From Bacteroidales bacterium (GTDB taxonomy: Bacteria > Bacteroidota > Bacteroidia > Bacteroidales > WCHB1-69), in contig JAISDH010000189.1 of assembly GCA_031264975.1 (NCBI GenBank), positions 1 to 16,062 on the forward strand: DNA of 16,062 nt, written 5' to 3'. A model generated the notes under the pieces. It saw only the letters and a list, made by a program, of their open reading frames with translations, did no database searches and was not told the DNA's origin. The translations under genes and the position numbers were made by a program. Every line of letters starts with the position of its first letter. Position 1 is the first letter of the stretch. Positions 6,401-14,700 of the stretch are shown one piece after another.

Positions 6401-7973
6401 TAGCCTGTACATTCGCATTAAAATTATAATGTGGAGACTGTTGATTAAAATCAATGAAGCCGTTAAAATCCAAATTAAAATCTTCATCATCACAATGTAT
6501 TTGGCTCTTGAATTGTTTTGTCTGAAAATTACCGGAAAGAATAATATCCTTCACGGTATTATTCCGAAATGTAATATCGGATACCGTACTGTGAAATTGA
6601 AAATTGAAATCATCCATATTGAATCCTTCTCCGGTTATCGTTCCCTGCATATTGACATTTCCAAGGTCTTTATTATCTAATAGATTACCCAACTCTAAAG
6701 CATTCGTTTGCAGTTTTGCATCGTATGAAATGGGAACAGAACGGTTGTTGAGCATTAACTCACAGGAGACCTCTCCCACCGCCGTAACCATATCGACGTC
6801 AACAAAGAAATTATTATATATGCCTAAAAAATGTCCCTGCATTTCCACATAATTGATTTTTTTCAATATATCCGGAATCGGTATTTGTCTGTTTTTAGGT
6901 AGAGAGAATGAAGCGAGGTCTACAAGGTTTGTTTTCAGGTGTTCGATATCAAAATCAATCAGCATTTCTTCAATCACAGGCAATCCTGTCAAATCAATAT
7001 CTCCTTTTACTCTCGTAGCTTGCCCATACGACAGGTCAAGGTCTCTGATTTTAAAATCGGAAAGAGCGCCCCTTACCGACGCCATTACATTGACGGTGTT
7101 ATTCATTCCTTTGAAAGCGGGAACAAAATAGACCAGATCGGCTAAATTAAGGCGACCTTGATACAAATCGGTATTAAAAACAATTTTGTGCATGAAATCC
7201 TGAAAGTCGGGAAAATCAGTGTAGTCAAATCGAAAGTCCAAATAAAATTCCGACAGGTTCTTTGTGAGAATATTCGTCTCCAGACAATGTATCCCTGTTC
7301 GGCATATTATCAAATGTCCTGAAAAGTCCCTTACCTGAAACCCTGACCGCTCTCTTGCCGATAATTTGTCTATGTACAAATTCAAACTGTCACCGATAAT
7401 AAGAATTTGCTCGCATTTGATATTGATATCTTCAATAATCATATTGGAATAATTCCACACTCCTTCCCTGTCCTTCCCTGCCAGAGCGTCATTCCTCAAT
7501 TGAAACCGGCTGTTTTTCAATTCTACAGTCTGCAAGTCAATAATGGAATTTTTCTTTTCCTTTGGTTTTAAAAAATCAACGAAGAACTGTAGATTCAGTA
7601 CAGTATCCGATTCGTACTTTCGCAAGGTAACATCAGCGCTATCCAAAACAATATTGCGAATTTCAACATTGGCAGTCCCCGTATTAAAAGAAGGAAAACT
7701 TAAACTGCCCTTTCGCGCAGAAATCAGATTATTTCCGTAAAGGTCATTCAAACGCACCTCTTCTAACTGTATATTCAAATTAAAATCAATACGTAACTTA
7801 CCAATAGATACCTCTGCCTGCAATTTGTCGGATAAAAAGTTAGCAGCCTTTTGAGCTACGTATGTTTGTATGGCAGGAATAGTAAACAGGGTACAAAATA
7901 AAACAATAAGAACAACGATGGACGTCAATATCCATAAAAGAATTTTTCCTGTTTTTTTTATAATCGTCTTCAT
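3465..7973 (-). CDS. tamB: Translocation and assembly module protein TamB
   Basis: A 1502-residue protein, a usual length for Bacteroidota TamB. One N-terminal membrane helix (about 10-32) is preceded by lysines, so the body lies in the periplasm. AsmA-like sequence follows (FLSDKLQAEVSIGKLRIDF), then about 1100 residues of alternating short beta strands, as expected for the lipid-conducting beta-taco fold. The TamB C-terminal domain is marked by FKIESGGYISWNGDPTQG near residue 1230 and by NVLLLGTFKI. The tail (about 1475-1502) is strongly basic, with RKSRKKKKNR. The family spans the periplasm, moves phospholipids and helps outer-membrane assembly with an Omp85-type partner (TamA or the Bacteroidota lipoprotein form); no such partner gene is in this window. 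The TAA lies inside purN on the other strand. No strong Shine-Dalgarno sequence is seen. Confidence 0.93.
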   Translation of the reverse strand: MKTIIKKTGKILLWILTSIVVLIVLFCTLFTIPAIQTYVAQKAANFLSDKLQAEVSIGKLRIDFNLNIQLEEVRLNDLYGNNLISARKGSLSFPSFNTGTANVEIRNIVLDSADVTLRKYESDTVLNLQFFVDFLKPKEKKNSIIDLQTVELKNSRFQLRNDALAGKDREGVWNYSNMIIEDINIKCEQILIIGDSLNLYIDKLSARERSGFQVRDFSGHLIICRTGIHCLETNILTKNLSEFYLDFRFDYTDFPDFQDFMHKIVFNTDLYQGRLNLADLVYFVPAFKGMNNTVNVMASVRGALSDFKIRDLDLSYGQATRVKGDIDLTGLPVIEEMLIDFDIEHLKTNLVDLASFSLPKNRQIPIPDILKKINYVEMQGHFLGIYNNFFVDVDMVTAVGEVSCELMLNNRSVPISYDAKLQTNALELGNLLDNKDLGNVNMQGTITGEGFNMDDFNFQFHSTVSDITFRNNTVKDIILSGNFQTKQFKSQIHCDDEDFNLDFNGFIDFNQQSPHYNFNANVQAINLSRFRLFRPDSNVIVSAYVNTDITGKDVEHFQGQLKLDSIVYKEKNVSYSLPDFVLNIEQENYPTKDIHLKSDILNMDMSGSFTYRQAFAVVQNNLHVQLPNVIPSPAALDSTQAIFAQQFDLSLKVTESIPLLNHFVPDVRLNKGLTLKFSLNQSKSISDISIEAPQLDIRNKHRLNNLTVVNRQNGKTYQLGMTCDSYFKKWTDTLPDLQEFAFEAIVSNNVVDFLATATGNDNNKLQDILIEGAVTFLDMEKLEIEIELNNGSIAWDDDMFLFDASNYAYLARDSIYIRNFGLHSQKGKSITARSRSVEEEGNGIYFNFNKIDLGIFNVFLNQYQISLEGVATGKGEVVRNAYGYALGSDFDVDDFQFNNVSMGYFQGKTFWNNIERKLFIQAFIFETKEKLDNSLLVISGNFDPRNKYIDLTGRIDSLNIKILEPYLKSFASKVEGFGTGELTFKGKMSKPKLEGSILLKKATLGIGFLQTNYFIESGTIKFIDTGFIFENTPFHDGYNGRGTVSGIITHNRLRDFGVDLKINATNLSVLNTTLRDNNLFYGKAFVTGNASIYGLVKDILSIDANVTTNPSTDITLSLDWNTTAVESDFITFVSHETEKKEDTLSPAYFENSAMQVNLKMTATPDAIVRVLLDPSIGGTIISKGSGTIDLILDKNNDLSLFGIYTISSGEFDLAFGDILTRIFKIESGGYISWNGDPTQGIMNVRAVQAAKVSVSNLFENEGNTRLRPVSVNNILSLNGQLLKPDFSFTFDLPDADEITKSQIYNKIDTANREEMIGQVVNVLLLGTFKITDNSEGNSGANNNLLGYSISEMISSQLKKMVSSISPNIDVRMSYLPGESAEETEYSVDVGGSFFNNKLTVSTSMGILEQQDLNSQERFLGDITVEYKLISDGSLRVRAFNVSNSQDALTSTYSSTYSQGMGLAYLKDFDKFKDLFVRKSRKKKKNRNEQELKLQENESNLPQ

Positions 7974-8006
7974 AGTTGCTCTATCCCAATAATGTTATCT
8001 TCTCTC

Positions 8007-8034
8007 ATTCATTCATTCAATTTCATTCAATTAC
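8007..8034. repeat. Short ATTC tandem in the tamB leader
   Basis: CATTCATTCATTCAATTTCA followed by TTCAATT is a short tetranucleotide run 34-61 bases upstream of the tamB ATG. It could change in length by slippage, but only one copy is visible and no effect is shown. Confidence 0.45.
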
Positions 8035-8041
8035 CTTGCCA

Positions 8042-8076
8042 CAAAAGATAATAAAATTATTATTTGCCCAAAGATA
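8042..8076 (-). promoter_or_regulatory. Possible tamB promoter
   Basis: Two overlapping options exist on the minus strand. TATCTTTG (8069-8076) matches TAnnTTTG fully but lacks a TTTG at the right distance. TATCTTTTG (8042-8050) has TTTG (8069-8072) 18 bases upstream but a less exact -7 box. Either would give a leader of about 65-90 bases. Confidence 0.35.
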
Positions 8077-8158
8077 TTATCTCCTCAAAATAATGATAAA
8101 AGAACGCACAAAAGAAAAATATATTTTTCACAACAGAAGGGAAGAGGGGAAAAATGAA

Positions 8159-8206
8159 GGCAACAAGCAACAGGCTGCAAGCAACAAGCAGGCAAGCCAC
8201 GAGGAA
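8159..8206 (+). repeat. R1 heptamer repeat, copy 3
   Basis: GCAACAA, GCAACAG, GCTGCAA and GCAACAA are followed by GCAGGCAAGCCACGAGG. It has the same heptamers and cap as the other R1 copies. Confidence 0.8.
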
Positions 8207-8220
8207 ATACTCGTTGTTTA

Positions 8221-8249
8221 TACCTTTCGCCCTTTCGTGCCTTCGCCTA
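8221..8249 (-). repeat. R3 octamer-like repeat, copy 2 (reverse orientation)
   Basis: On the minus strand, AGGCGAAG, GCACGAAA and GGGCGAAA follow one another as 8-base units. Confidence 0.6.
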
Positions 8250-8259
8250 TTTTATTTTC

Positions 8260-8297
8260 CTGCTCATCCTTTAATCCTGTGAATCCTGATTCAGATA
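8260..8297 (+). repeat. R2 nonamer repeat, copy 3
   Basis: ATCCTTTA, ATCCTGTGA and ATCCTGATT are followed by CAGAT. It matches the R2 design, but the A-tract after the cap is lost. Confidence 0.75.
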
Positions 8298-8303
8298 GTT
8301 TCT

Positions 8304-8320
8304 TAGCTTGCCTGCTTGTT
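8304..8320 (-). repeat. R1 repeat, copy 4 (reverse, shortened)
   Basis: On the minus strand this reads AACAAGCAGGCAAGCTA. The R1 cap is present, but most of the heptamer array is missing or degenerate. Together with the forward copy at 8159 it bounds the cluster as inverted repeats. Confidence 0.65.
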
Positions 8321-8335
8321 CTTTTTCCTTGTTTC

Positions 8336-8451
8336 TACAGATGCGAAGCATTGTAGAGACGCGATGCTTCGCGTCTATTCGCGAGACATGAAGCATCGCA
8401 TTTCTACAATGCAACGACGATAATGAGACGCGAAGCATCGCGTCTCTACAA
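8336..8451. repeat. Cluster of GACGCGA/TCGCGTC palindromes
   Basis: Four hairpin units occur here. 8336-8357 is CTACA-G-ATGC-GAA-GCAT-TGTAG. 8352-8377 is identical to the copy at 554-579. 8383-8409 is a degenerate reverse copy. 8425-8450 is a fuller palindrome with arms GAGACGCGA and TCGCGTCTC. The clustering and alternating orientation resemble a BIME-like group of REP elements. Confidence 0.8.
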
Positions 8452-8476
8452 AGGCAATGACGATAGTGTGTAGATT

Positions 8477-8489
8477 GCGGCTGCGCCGC
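8477..8489. repeat. Small GCGGC/GCCGC hairpin
   Basis: GCGGC-TGC-GCCGC is a perfect 5-base stem with a 3-base loop in otherwise AT-rich DNA. No T-run follows on either strand. Confidence 0.4.
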
Positions 8490-8515
8490 TTGCTTTCGTT
8501 TCTATCTTTATGCTA

Positions 8516-8551
8516 TTCATCCTGCTCATTCTGTGAATCCTGATTCAGACA
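8516..8551 (+). repeat. R2 nonamer repeat, copy 4
   Basis: ATCCTGCTC, ATTCTGTGA and ATCCTGATT are followed by CAGACAG and then seven As. The A-tract is also the T-run of the terminator on the minus strand. Confidence 0.8.
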
Positions 8552-8552
8552 G

Positions 8553-8585
8553 AAAAAAAGGGCTACCCATTTTACAGGACAGCCC
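8553..8585 (-). terminator. Rho-independent terminator of the giant T9SS gene
   Basis: On the minus strand, GGGCTGTCC and GGGTAGCCC can pair (five outer pairs GGGCT/AGCCC, then two mismatches and two more pairs) around an 8-base loop, followed directly by TTTTTTT. It lies about 127 bases past the stop at 8712, and no T-run exists for the other strand. Confidence 0.75.
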
Positions 8586-8649
8586 AAATTGAAAATTGTT
8601 TTTAAATATAAAAAACAAAACAACAATGAAATTCTTTAACCGAGTTTGC

Positions 8650-8676
8650 GAGTTCGGCGTTAATTACGCCGAACTC
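8650..8676. repeat. Strong hairpin GAGTTCGGCGT/ACGCCGAACTC
   Basis: A perfect 11-base inverted repeat surrounds the loop TAATT. Outer CGAGT (8641-8645) and ACTCG (8682-8686) can extend it. It lies 36 bases past the stop of the giant gene, has no T-run, and may protect the mRNA 3' end or be a REP-like copy. Confidence 0.75.
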
Positions 8677-8711
8677 TACACACTCGTTTATTAATCATTT
8701 ATCACGAATCG

Positions 8712-11700
8712 TTAATCGCTAATCATCATCCGTTTAACAAGCCGTTGACCTTTGTATTCTATTGAATAGAAGTAGATACCGGCAGCAAAAGAACTTGTAT
8801 TTAGTTCTATGCTTTGTTTGTCGTGCGCTGCTTCTATGGTTTCGGAATACAACAACTGACCGCTAACGCTGTGTACGTGGAACACTACCTTTCCTGCTTC
8901 CGGTATGCTGTAGTTTATACGCGTACTGTTGTTGGCAGGATTGGGTATGTTCTGACTAAGGGTGAAGACGTTTGAGCTTTCTATTCCTTTTACCGAAACT
9001 CCGCCGTCTACTGTTGTCCGTCTGGTTTCTGTCGTATCGTCTTCCGGATAATTGTCGCTTCCGGCTAAATAGATGCGAATCCAGTATGCCGTCTCATCAG
9101 GAACAGTGTAGGATTCTTCAAAGGTAAACTGTAGGGTTCTTGAAGGGAGAACTTCCCCAATGGTTCCCCAACGATTTACCAGCGATTGTCCTTCTTCATT
9201 TTCTATCACCGCATAGATAGATATATTTTTGAATGAATTGACGTCGTCTGTGTTTTCCAGGGTAACAGTTATATTGATGGCTGCGCCTATTGTATCTGCC
9301 TGTCCAATGGGATTATCAATACTTACAATAGACAGATTATGCAAATCTACATACTCTTCTATGGCGTTTACTGCATTTACATGGGCGGAATCGCATGACA
9401 TGTAGGCTGTCAAATATACTTGATACCTTTCGTCTGCAGGAACGGTGTAAGGATTGACAAACTGGTAATTGTAGGTCTCTCCTACCGCCAAATCTACAGG
9501 CAACGTTTCTCTGACAATATCCTGATTGGTTCCCGTTATACGCAATACCAATTCGATACCCGAAATATCTACAGTACCTGTGTTTTCAATAACAATATCC
9601 TGCCAAACTTTTGCACCCACATTGATGCGGGTACTTTGAGTCGTTACCTGAGTTACGGTTACAGACAAAGACGGTTGTACATTCACATTATAATATGCCG
9701 TATCAGTTTCGGGCTGATTATCTACAGGAGAAGTTAGATAGACCTTGATAGTATAATTTCCCATCGGTAAATTGGGGAGAGGAATATAAATGGTATCCGA
9801 CGAATTGCCTTCCATTCTTTTTTGCAATGGAATAGGCGCTAATGTTTGATAGCCGGGTATTTCTATCGCCAAACTCGTTGAGAATTGAGACAGGTCTATA
9901 ATCTGATTGGTCATCGTGGATATTTCTATTTGCAATTCTGCACTGCTTAAATCGCAGGCAGTTTCAAGCGGTAGCGCTATGTTTGATATTGCCAGGTCGG
10001 CTTGGGAAGTTATATTGATACGGTCTATATACTGTGTAGCTTCTCCAAACGACATGGCTCTGAAAAGGACATTAATACAATCTCCGCCGATGTAAGAGGA
10101 TAAATCCAGCGGATATGGTTCCCAGCCATAAATGGCATTCTGTTTGTATACGGTTGTTAACAGTTCGTAGGTAGTCCCTCCATCTGTAGTAATGAGAACG
10201 TCTGTATATTCTCTGGATGCAACAGTATCATGGAAATACCAGAAGGTTAATGTTGGGAATACCGTACCGCGCAATTCCAGCTGACGGGTTGCAAAGGTAG
10301 ACATCGCGCCTCTGCTACCGGTGAATGACAGCAAACCTGAACCAAATACAGGTTGAACATTCGCATCTGCTCCACTGCCCTGTGAAACAATACTCCATTC
10401 GGCTACAGTATTTATTCTCCTTACCGTAAATTCGGTAGGGAAACTGCCGCTGAAAGTTTCATCTATGGGAAGTCCTAAACGTTCCGATATATACGAATGG
10501 TTTAAGGTATCGTCATATTGAATATGATCCACCGAGCTAATAAGCAGTATTTCCATATTATATTGTCCGGGCATATAGATAGGGAACATAGGGTCTATTT
10601 CTATTGTATCTACGCTACCGGACGGCAATGTACCACTGTTAAGCGTTTTGCTGACCTCATAAGTAATCGCATTGGTTACATCTACTGCAAACGTAACATT
10701 ATTGACCGAAAAATCATAATCATTTTCACCCGTGTTTGCCACTACTATTTTCATGGAAACATACTCGTCCGAGCATGAACTTCCTCCAACTCGGTTTACA
10801 GGGTCGACTATTTCAAGGATAGACAAATTATATCCCGGATATTTTTCGCTGCTTGCATTTGAAAGACGAATATAAGTAGAATCGGTTAACGTGATGCTAT
10901 TACCCACCAAATCGGAAATAGTTGTAGTATAGATAACTTTGCTTCCATAATATTGTTGCGGGATATTCGCCTCCCATACGTTACCGTTTAGAACCATGGC
11001 AACACTGCCGGATAAGTGTATATTTCCATTTACGATAGTAGATATAGACATAACCGGAGGAGTAGCAGGAGCTCCTGTTTCCGTACGGATGCGCGTATTA
11101 ACGGTAAATGAAAGGTTATCTATGATATCGCCTATAATGGGATTGACAAATTCCGCCAAAGGAACGATTTTAGCGCTTACCGATACGGTGTCATTCCAAT
11201 GAATTAAATCAGGTTGTCCGTTGATACTTTCTACCCATACAACAACATTGAAAACATCGTCTGTGCCGGAAGCGTCAAAAGAACCAATAGATACTCCCGT
11301 TTGTTGTCCAAGAGAAGCCAAAGCTGATGTTGGAGTCCAGGTTGTCGACGCTTTTATATCGTCGTTCACTTTCCATCCGAAGGTTGCGCTTGAGAGCGCT
11401 GTTGTTCCGAGATTGGTTACATCTATCAATACTTGAATGGTTTGGTCTCTTACTATTTCATCGCTCCATGTCGAAATCTGATCTATCTTTAAATCTCCTG
11501 AAGGTTGTATCACTTCATAGCAACCCTTGATTGTAACGCCGCCTCTTGGCGCTCCGGTTATATCCTGCGTAATGGGCGCTATAGACGGACAGGTAACCCC
11601 TAAATTATATTTGAACATCAAATTGATTGAATCATTTTCAAATACAATCTTTGTACGTGTCGAATTTATATCTATGCCTACTGTTTGTTGCCACTCTGCC

Positions 11701-14700
11701 AATGTTGTTATCCCATATCCATAATAACCGATATAAGTTGGCGCATCGTAATTGTTATAATCTATATCGCCGGAAACTCCACTACTAAAATAAACAGGAT
11801 ATGACCACTCATACTTCATAACAATATTGTTGTTTTTAATTACGCCGCTAAACGGGTCAGAGAAATACATACCTCGTGAAGCTGTTGTACCATTACCGGA
11901 TACATAAATGGAATTATGTACTATTTTTAAACGGGGCGAAGAATATATTTGCATCCCGCCTGGCGTAGAATAGAAACTATTATTTTGAATTATAATTTCA
12001 TTGTTAGCAATCAAAGCAGTATCTGTATTTGCAGGATTGACAGTATTATAAGAATCAAGAAATATACCGCAAGGTTGTTCTATGGTTGCTAATGTATCAC
12101 GCTGAATTATCCGGTTGCCAACGATAGGTCCGTCGCTATAATTCAATCTGATACCTTGCCATGAATAATTTGCATTTCTGATTCGGCTCTGTATGGTATT
12201 GTGTGAAACACTTGTAAATCTGACATAGTCGGCAGTTATTCCAAAATAATATTGATTGCTTACCGTATTGCTGTCAAAGACAACATTTGTTCCATATTGA
12301 TTAGGCGTTCCTGACGCCCCTCCATTGAGATACATACCCACATAACCGCCATTTAAGCGATTGTTGATAATCACAATATTATCAACAACGCCCGCAACAT
12401 CCTTTATAATAGGAGCTGTTGTATTGTAGGATGTTGACGTTGCACTTGAGTATAAATAACAGTCGCGTATCAATACATTGCTACAGCCGCCTGTAAACTG
12501 AATGGCATTCCCTCCTGTTGACCTGTCTACAGTAATGTTCTTTAGCGTAATATTATTTGTATTCCCAAGCAAGACGCCCGTTCCGGTACTTGGTCGGATA
12601 AGAGCGCTATCGGGATGATTTCCTCTGGATGTAATAGTTAAATGATAACCATTCATTTGTGGCGTAAGATTGGACAAATCTACATTTTCAACCAGTGTAT
12701 CTTTTAAGAGCAAAGTCAAATCTCCTGTCAATCCACAGTAACGAATAAGATTTATGGCGTCCGTTAAGGTTGGAAAATCTTCTCCCACCGTTTTTATTCC
12801 TGCTAATACTCCTTCACATCCATACGAAAAAGCTTGCAAAGTATCGTCCATTACATTTAAATCTTCCTTGCCATTAGGCAGATACACCCAAACTAAAATG
12901 GTATCGCGTTGATTTAATCCGGGAATATATTCTCCTATCGTAATGGTATCGGTAAAATCCGAAGGTAGCCCGCCTGTATTTGTATATTGAACAGGCGTCT
13001 GCAATGTTCCATTTTTAGACCAGTTTAGCATACAGTCTGTCAAATTGTGTTTTCCCATATTGCGAATACGTACCCGTACCGAAACAGGAGAAGACGCCAG
13101 TTGAGTAAATACAGGAGATTCTATTTCTACCAAAGCTACAGAGGTATCCTGTAAAGGAAGCCCTTCTATATAAAACCGCGCATTGGGGCGCAGATTAGAA
13201 AGAACTTTATTGTATGCAGTGGAGGGAATCCATCCTGGACCGCCACAATCACAATATCCCACTACTGCCATGTTTTTTGTCATTTCGGTATGATTCCATA
13301 CATGGCTTGTTGTCATATAACCTGACTGTGCATGCAACCAATAAACCATCAGATTTTTACCCGGAGGAAGTATGAAAGGCTGGGTTAATGTTATTTCTAC
13401 CCATCCCGGCTCCCCTGGTAATGTACCTTCCCATACTTTAACGCCTCCTCCTGTAAGGGGGTCTTCCCAGTCTTCGGATAATATTTCTACATCGCTAACT
13501 GCTCGCATATAACAGATTTGGTCTGCAACACTAAAATCAGGCGCATCTTCTGCATAATCCCATGCCAACTTGTGAATTGTCCCTCCGGTTGCTCCCGGTT
13601 GCAGTTCCGAACCCAAATACAACTGACGAGTCCAGCTATTCTCATAATACAGATTCATTGGAGTAAACAAATAGGGTTCTGTTTCTGTTCCTATAATTAC
13701 ATAATCTAAAGAAGGTCCGTCTTCACTTCGATAGATATAAAAATGACCGTCAATGGTCAGCGTATTGACATGTCTATCCTGCAAGGTAATAGAATAAGCA
13801 ACGTCGCTGCCAAACAGCGTATGAGGAATTGTTGTTTTCCATAAATTATCAATAGCATCAAAAGTCATGGGATACGTAACAGTTGTTGTTACTCCGCTAT
13901 GGGTTGTAGATACTTCCAAAGGTATTGTTGCTCCAAGATTTGCCCCCGTTATAGAATAAATACGGGCGCTTATCGGAAAAGGACCTGTATTTCTTACTGT
14001 ATCTCCGGGAGGATTAACAAATGTCATCATAATATCACTGCTACCATAAATTATTTTGGTCAGCGTATCGTCCTCTGTTCTTCCATCTAATATTCCATTG
14101 GGATTATCTACCCATACAACAATGGTATCCCATTGGTTGGGTCTGGGACTATAATTACCGACAGTTACTGCTGTATTAAAATCCCATTCCAAATTACCGC
14201 TCCAATTGTAGGGCGGTTGAGTAACGCCATTTACAGAATAATAAACAGTTGCCGAAGTAAGATTTGAATCGCCTTTGTTTTTGATTGTAGCAATCACAGG
14301 ATATGTTATTGCGGGAGTTACCGATACTGTATCTGTCATATCAATAGAATATAAGGCAATGGAAGTATCCGGAAAATTATTAAACTCCATAGAAATGGTT
14401 ATATTGGGACGTAGATTATTCACACTTATATTGCCTAACAATGCCAAATCAGGCTGCGCATCCCCATACGCCCGTATATGGTTATTAACCGGTTGTGCGG
14501 TATAATACCAACTAGCATCGCCATTATTACCATAACTGCCATCATTATTGAGCCAATAAACCATTAAATTATATCCCGGAGGCAAATAAAAAAGGTCAAG
14601 AAAAGGAAAGGTATTCCATCCCTGAGAGGAAATATGCCTAGCTTCGCTCCGTACCAGTGTAGCGCCATCGGCTACAGGGTCTACATACCCATTGACAGTA

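Larger units (their letters stand above)
7974..8711. other. Gene-free repeat-rich spacer between tamB and the giant T9SS gene
   Basis: This stretch of about 740 bases has no credible gene; the plus-strand open frame at 7976-8356 runs through R1, R3 and R2 repeats. From the tamB side it holds the tamB leader and possible promoter, a repeat cluster (8159-8320), a group of palindromes (8336-8451), a small hairpin, an R2 copy, a terminator for the giant gene and a strong 11-base-arm hairpin. The terminator and separate promoter candidates make it unlikely that tamB is mainly transcribed by read-through. Confidence 0.75.

Noticed and set aside
7976..8356. Plus-strand open frame of 126 codons upstream of tamB
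   Set aside because: It runs through the tamB leader and the R1, R3 and R2 repeats. The same repeats occur in other frames elsewhere.
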